A stretch of 64,000 nt of DNA from contig JAFAEQ010000008.1 in NCBI GenBank assembly GCA_023423935.1, positions 1-64,000 on the forward strand. Reading direction: 5' to 3'. How positions within the stretch are numbered: the stretch's first letter is position 1; each line of letters starts with the position of its first letter. The stretch comes from Pseudomonadota bacterium (lineage in GTDB: Bacteria > Pseudomonadota > Gammaproteobacteria > Steroidobacterales > Steroidobacteraceae). Below are positions 63,208 through 64,000 of the stretch, in pieces. Below the pieces are notes generated by a model, which searched no databases, was not told the origin of the DNA, and saw only the letters and a program-made list of their open reading frames with translations. The position numbers were made by a program, and so were the translations under genes.

Positions 63208-64000
63208 TTACGCAGGCTGTCTGATGGCCTGCAGGCCTTCGCTTGCGGCGCGGACCAGGCGCTCGCCGATCACGGCGGATCGCCAGCCGCGCAGCAAGTG
63301 CTCCGATCGGCCTCCGAACACGAGCTGTTCCACGTCGCGTCGGGTCGCGAGCAACTCAGGGGCGATGCGACTGCGTGCCGCCTCTTCGCGAATCATCGTG
63401 AGCAGGCGCGTCACGAGAGCCTGTTCGCGTGGATCCGGTCGGCTCGGGACGAATGCTGCGCGTTCGTTCGCCGCGTTGCCGATCCCGCGTTTCACCAGCT
63501 CGAGAATCTCATCGCTCTTTTTGCGCAGAAAGTTGGCCGAAAGGCTACGGATGCGCTCGAGATCCTCCGCGGTTTGCGGAAGGGCTTCAGCGATCTCGCG
63601 CAGCGATTCGTCGCTCAGGATCCAGCCGCGCGGCCGATCCTTCCGCATGGCGCGCGCCTCGCGCCATTCGGCGAGCACCTTGGCGGTTGCGCGTTGCTGC
63701 GGCTGCAAGCGGTCCAGACCTTTCAGGCGTCGCCATGCGTCTTCGGGCTCGACCCGGTACAGCGCGGGATTCTCGAGCTCGGCTGCGTCTTCGGCTTGCC
63801 ATTCCAATCTTCCGCGTTCGCTGAGCGCGTTGCGCAGCGCCTCGTACAGTTCCACCAGATAGCGGACATCATCCGCGGCATACGTGAGCTGCTCGTTCGA
63901 GAGCGGGCGCCGACTCCAATCGGTGCGCGTCTGTCCCTTGGGTAGCGAATGCTGGAGCCGCTCGGCCACGAGCGTCGCGTATCCGATCTGAGCCGGCGAT
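63208..64000 (-). CDS. rnd: ribonuclease D, C-terminal part
   Basis: The gene enters from beyond the right edge, so its start is missing; about 264 residues are present. RNase D is a DEDDy 3'-5' exonuclease that matures tRNA and other small RNAs. The fragment begins in AQIGYATLVAERL, includes SRTDWSRRPLS-like RTDWSRRPLSNEQLTYAADD, which holds the last catalytic acid, and DVRYLVELYEAL, then the helical HRDC region (PRGWILSDESLREIAEALPQ). It converges with adk. Confidence 0.93.
   Translation of the reverse strand, partial: SPAQIGYATLVAERLQHSLPKGQTRTDWSRRPLSNEQLTYAADDVRYLVELYEALRNALSERGRLEWQAEDAAELENPALYRVEPEDAWRRLKGLDRLQPQQRATAKVLAEWREARAMRKDRPRGWILSDESLREIAEALPQTAEDLERIRSLSANFLRKKSDEILELVKRGIGNAANERAAFVPSRPDPREQALVTRLLTMIREEAARSRIAPELLATRRDVEQLVFGGRSEHLLRGWRSAVIGERLVRAASEGLQAIRQPA

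Overview
The window is high-GC DNA with dense, mostly intact genes and a gammaproteobacterial core gene set: waaA, tolC, a rhodanese, pcm, adk and rnd, plus a Xanthomonadales/Nevskiales-like PPi-dependent phosphofructokinase beside a proton-pumping pyrophosphatase. The many TonB-dependent receptor and FecI/FecR-type genes suggest a free-living, nutrient-scavenging organism, perhaps Steroidobacter-like. That placement is inference from gene content only.

Layout. 0-5.4 kb: the end of waaA, small hypothetical genes, a lipoprotein, a RibD/DHFR-like reductase, a DUF2909 membrane protein and a MocR-type regulator. 5.9-15.5 kb: an ECF sigma factor, its FecR-like anti-sigma factor, a signalling-type TonB-dependent receptor (with STN domain), a second paralogous receptor and a metallo-beta-lactamase-fold protein. 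15.6-39.9 kb: eleven amidase-signature enzymes, two asparaginase-like proteins and one acetamidase/formamidase-like protein, all with export signals (Sec, Tat or lipoprotein), plus one multi-pass membrane protein. 40.1-46.5 kb: a periplasmic protein with two TonB-C-like domains, a JmjC/cupin oxygenase and an RND adaptor-pump pair. 46.8-52.4 kb: a DUF3450/ExbB/ExbB/ExbD/ExbD/TonB/TPR energising module. 52.6-64 kb: housekeeping genes (tolC, rhodanese, pcm, a GGDEF-EAL protein, hppA, pfp, adk and the end of rnd).

The most interesting observation is that seven transcription units between 10.9 and 46.7 kb are preceded by the same motif, GT(A/G)GGG, then exactly 16 bases, then CGTC (usually CGTCTGA). 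It precedes the second receptor, the first amidase operon, the asparaginase pair, the second amidase operon, the TonB-like/JmjC pair, the RND pump and the Exb/TonB operon. I read this as an ECF-sigma regulon, probably driven by the sigma factor at 5957. It would tie uptake, periplasmic amide hydrolysis, efflux and TonB energisation into one system for using an amide-rich compound.

Between these units lie unusual long inverted repeats built from short repeated words. Five of the seven promoters start just after the right arm of one. Two 110-bp MITE-like elements sit near the window ends, each beside stop codons. No rRNA, tRNA, CRISPR array, phage or complete insertion sequence was seen.
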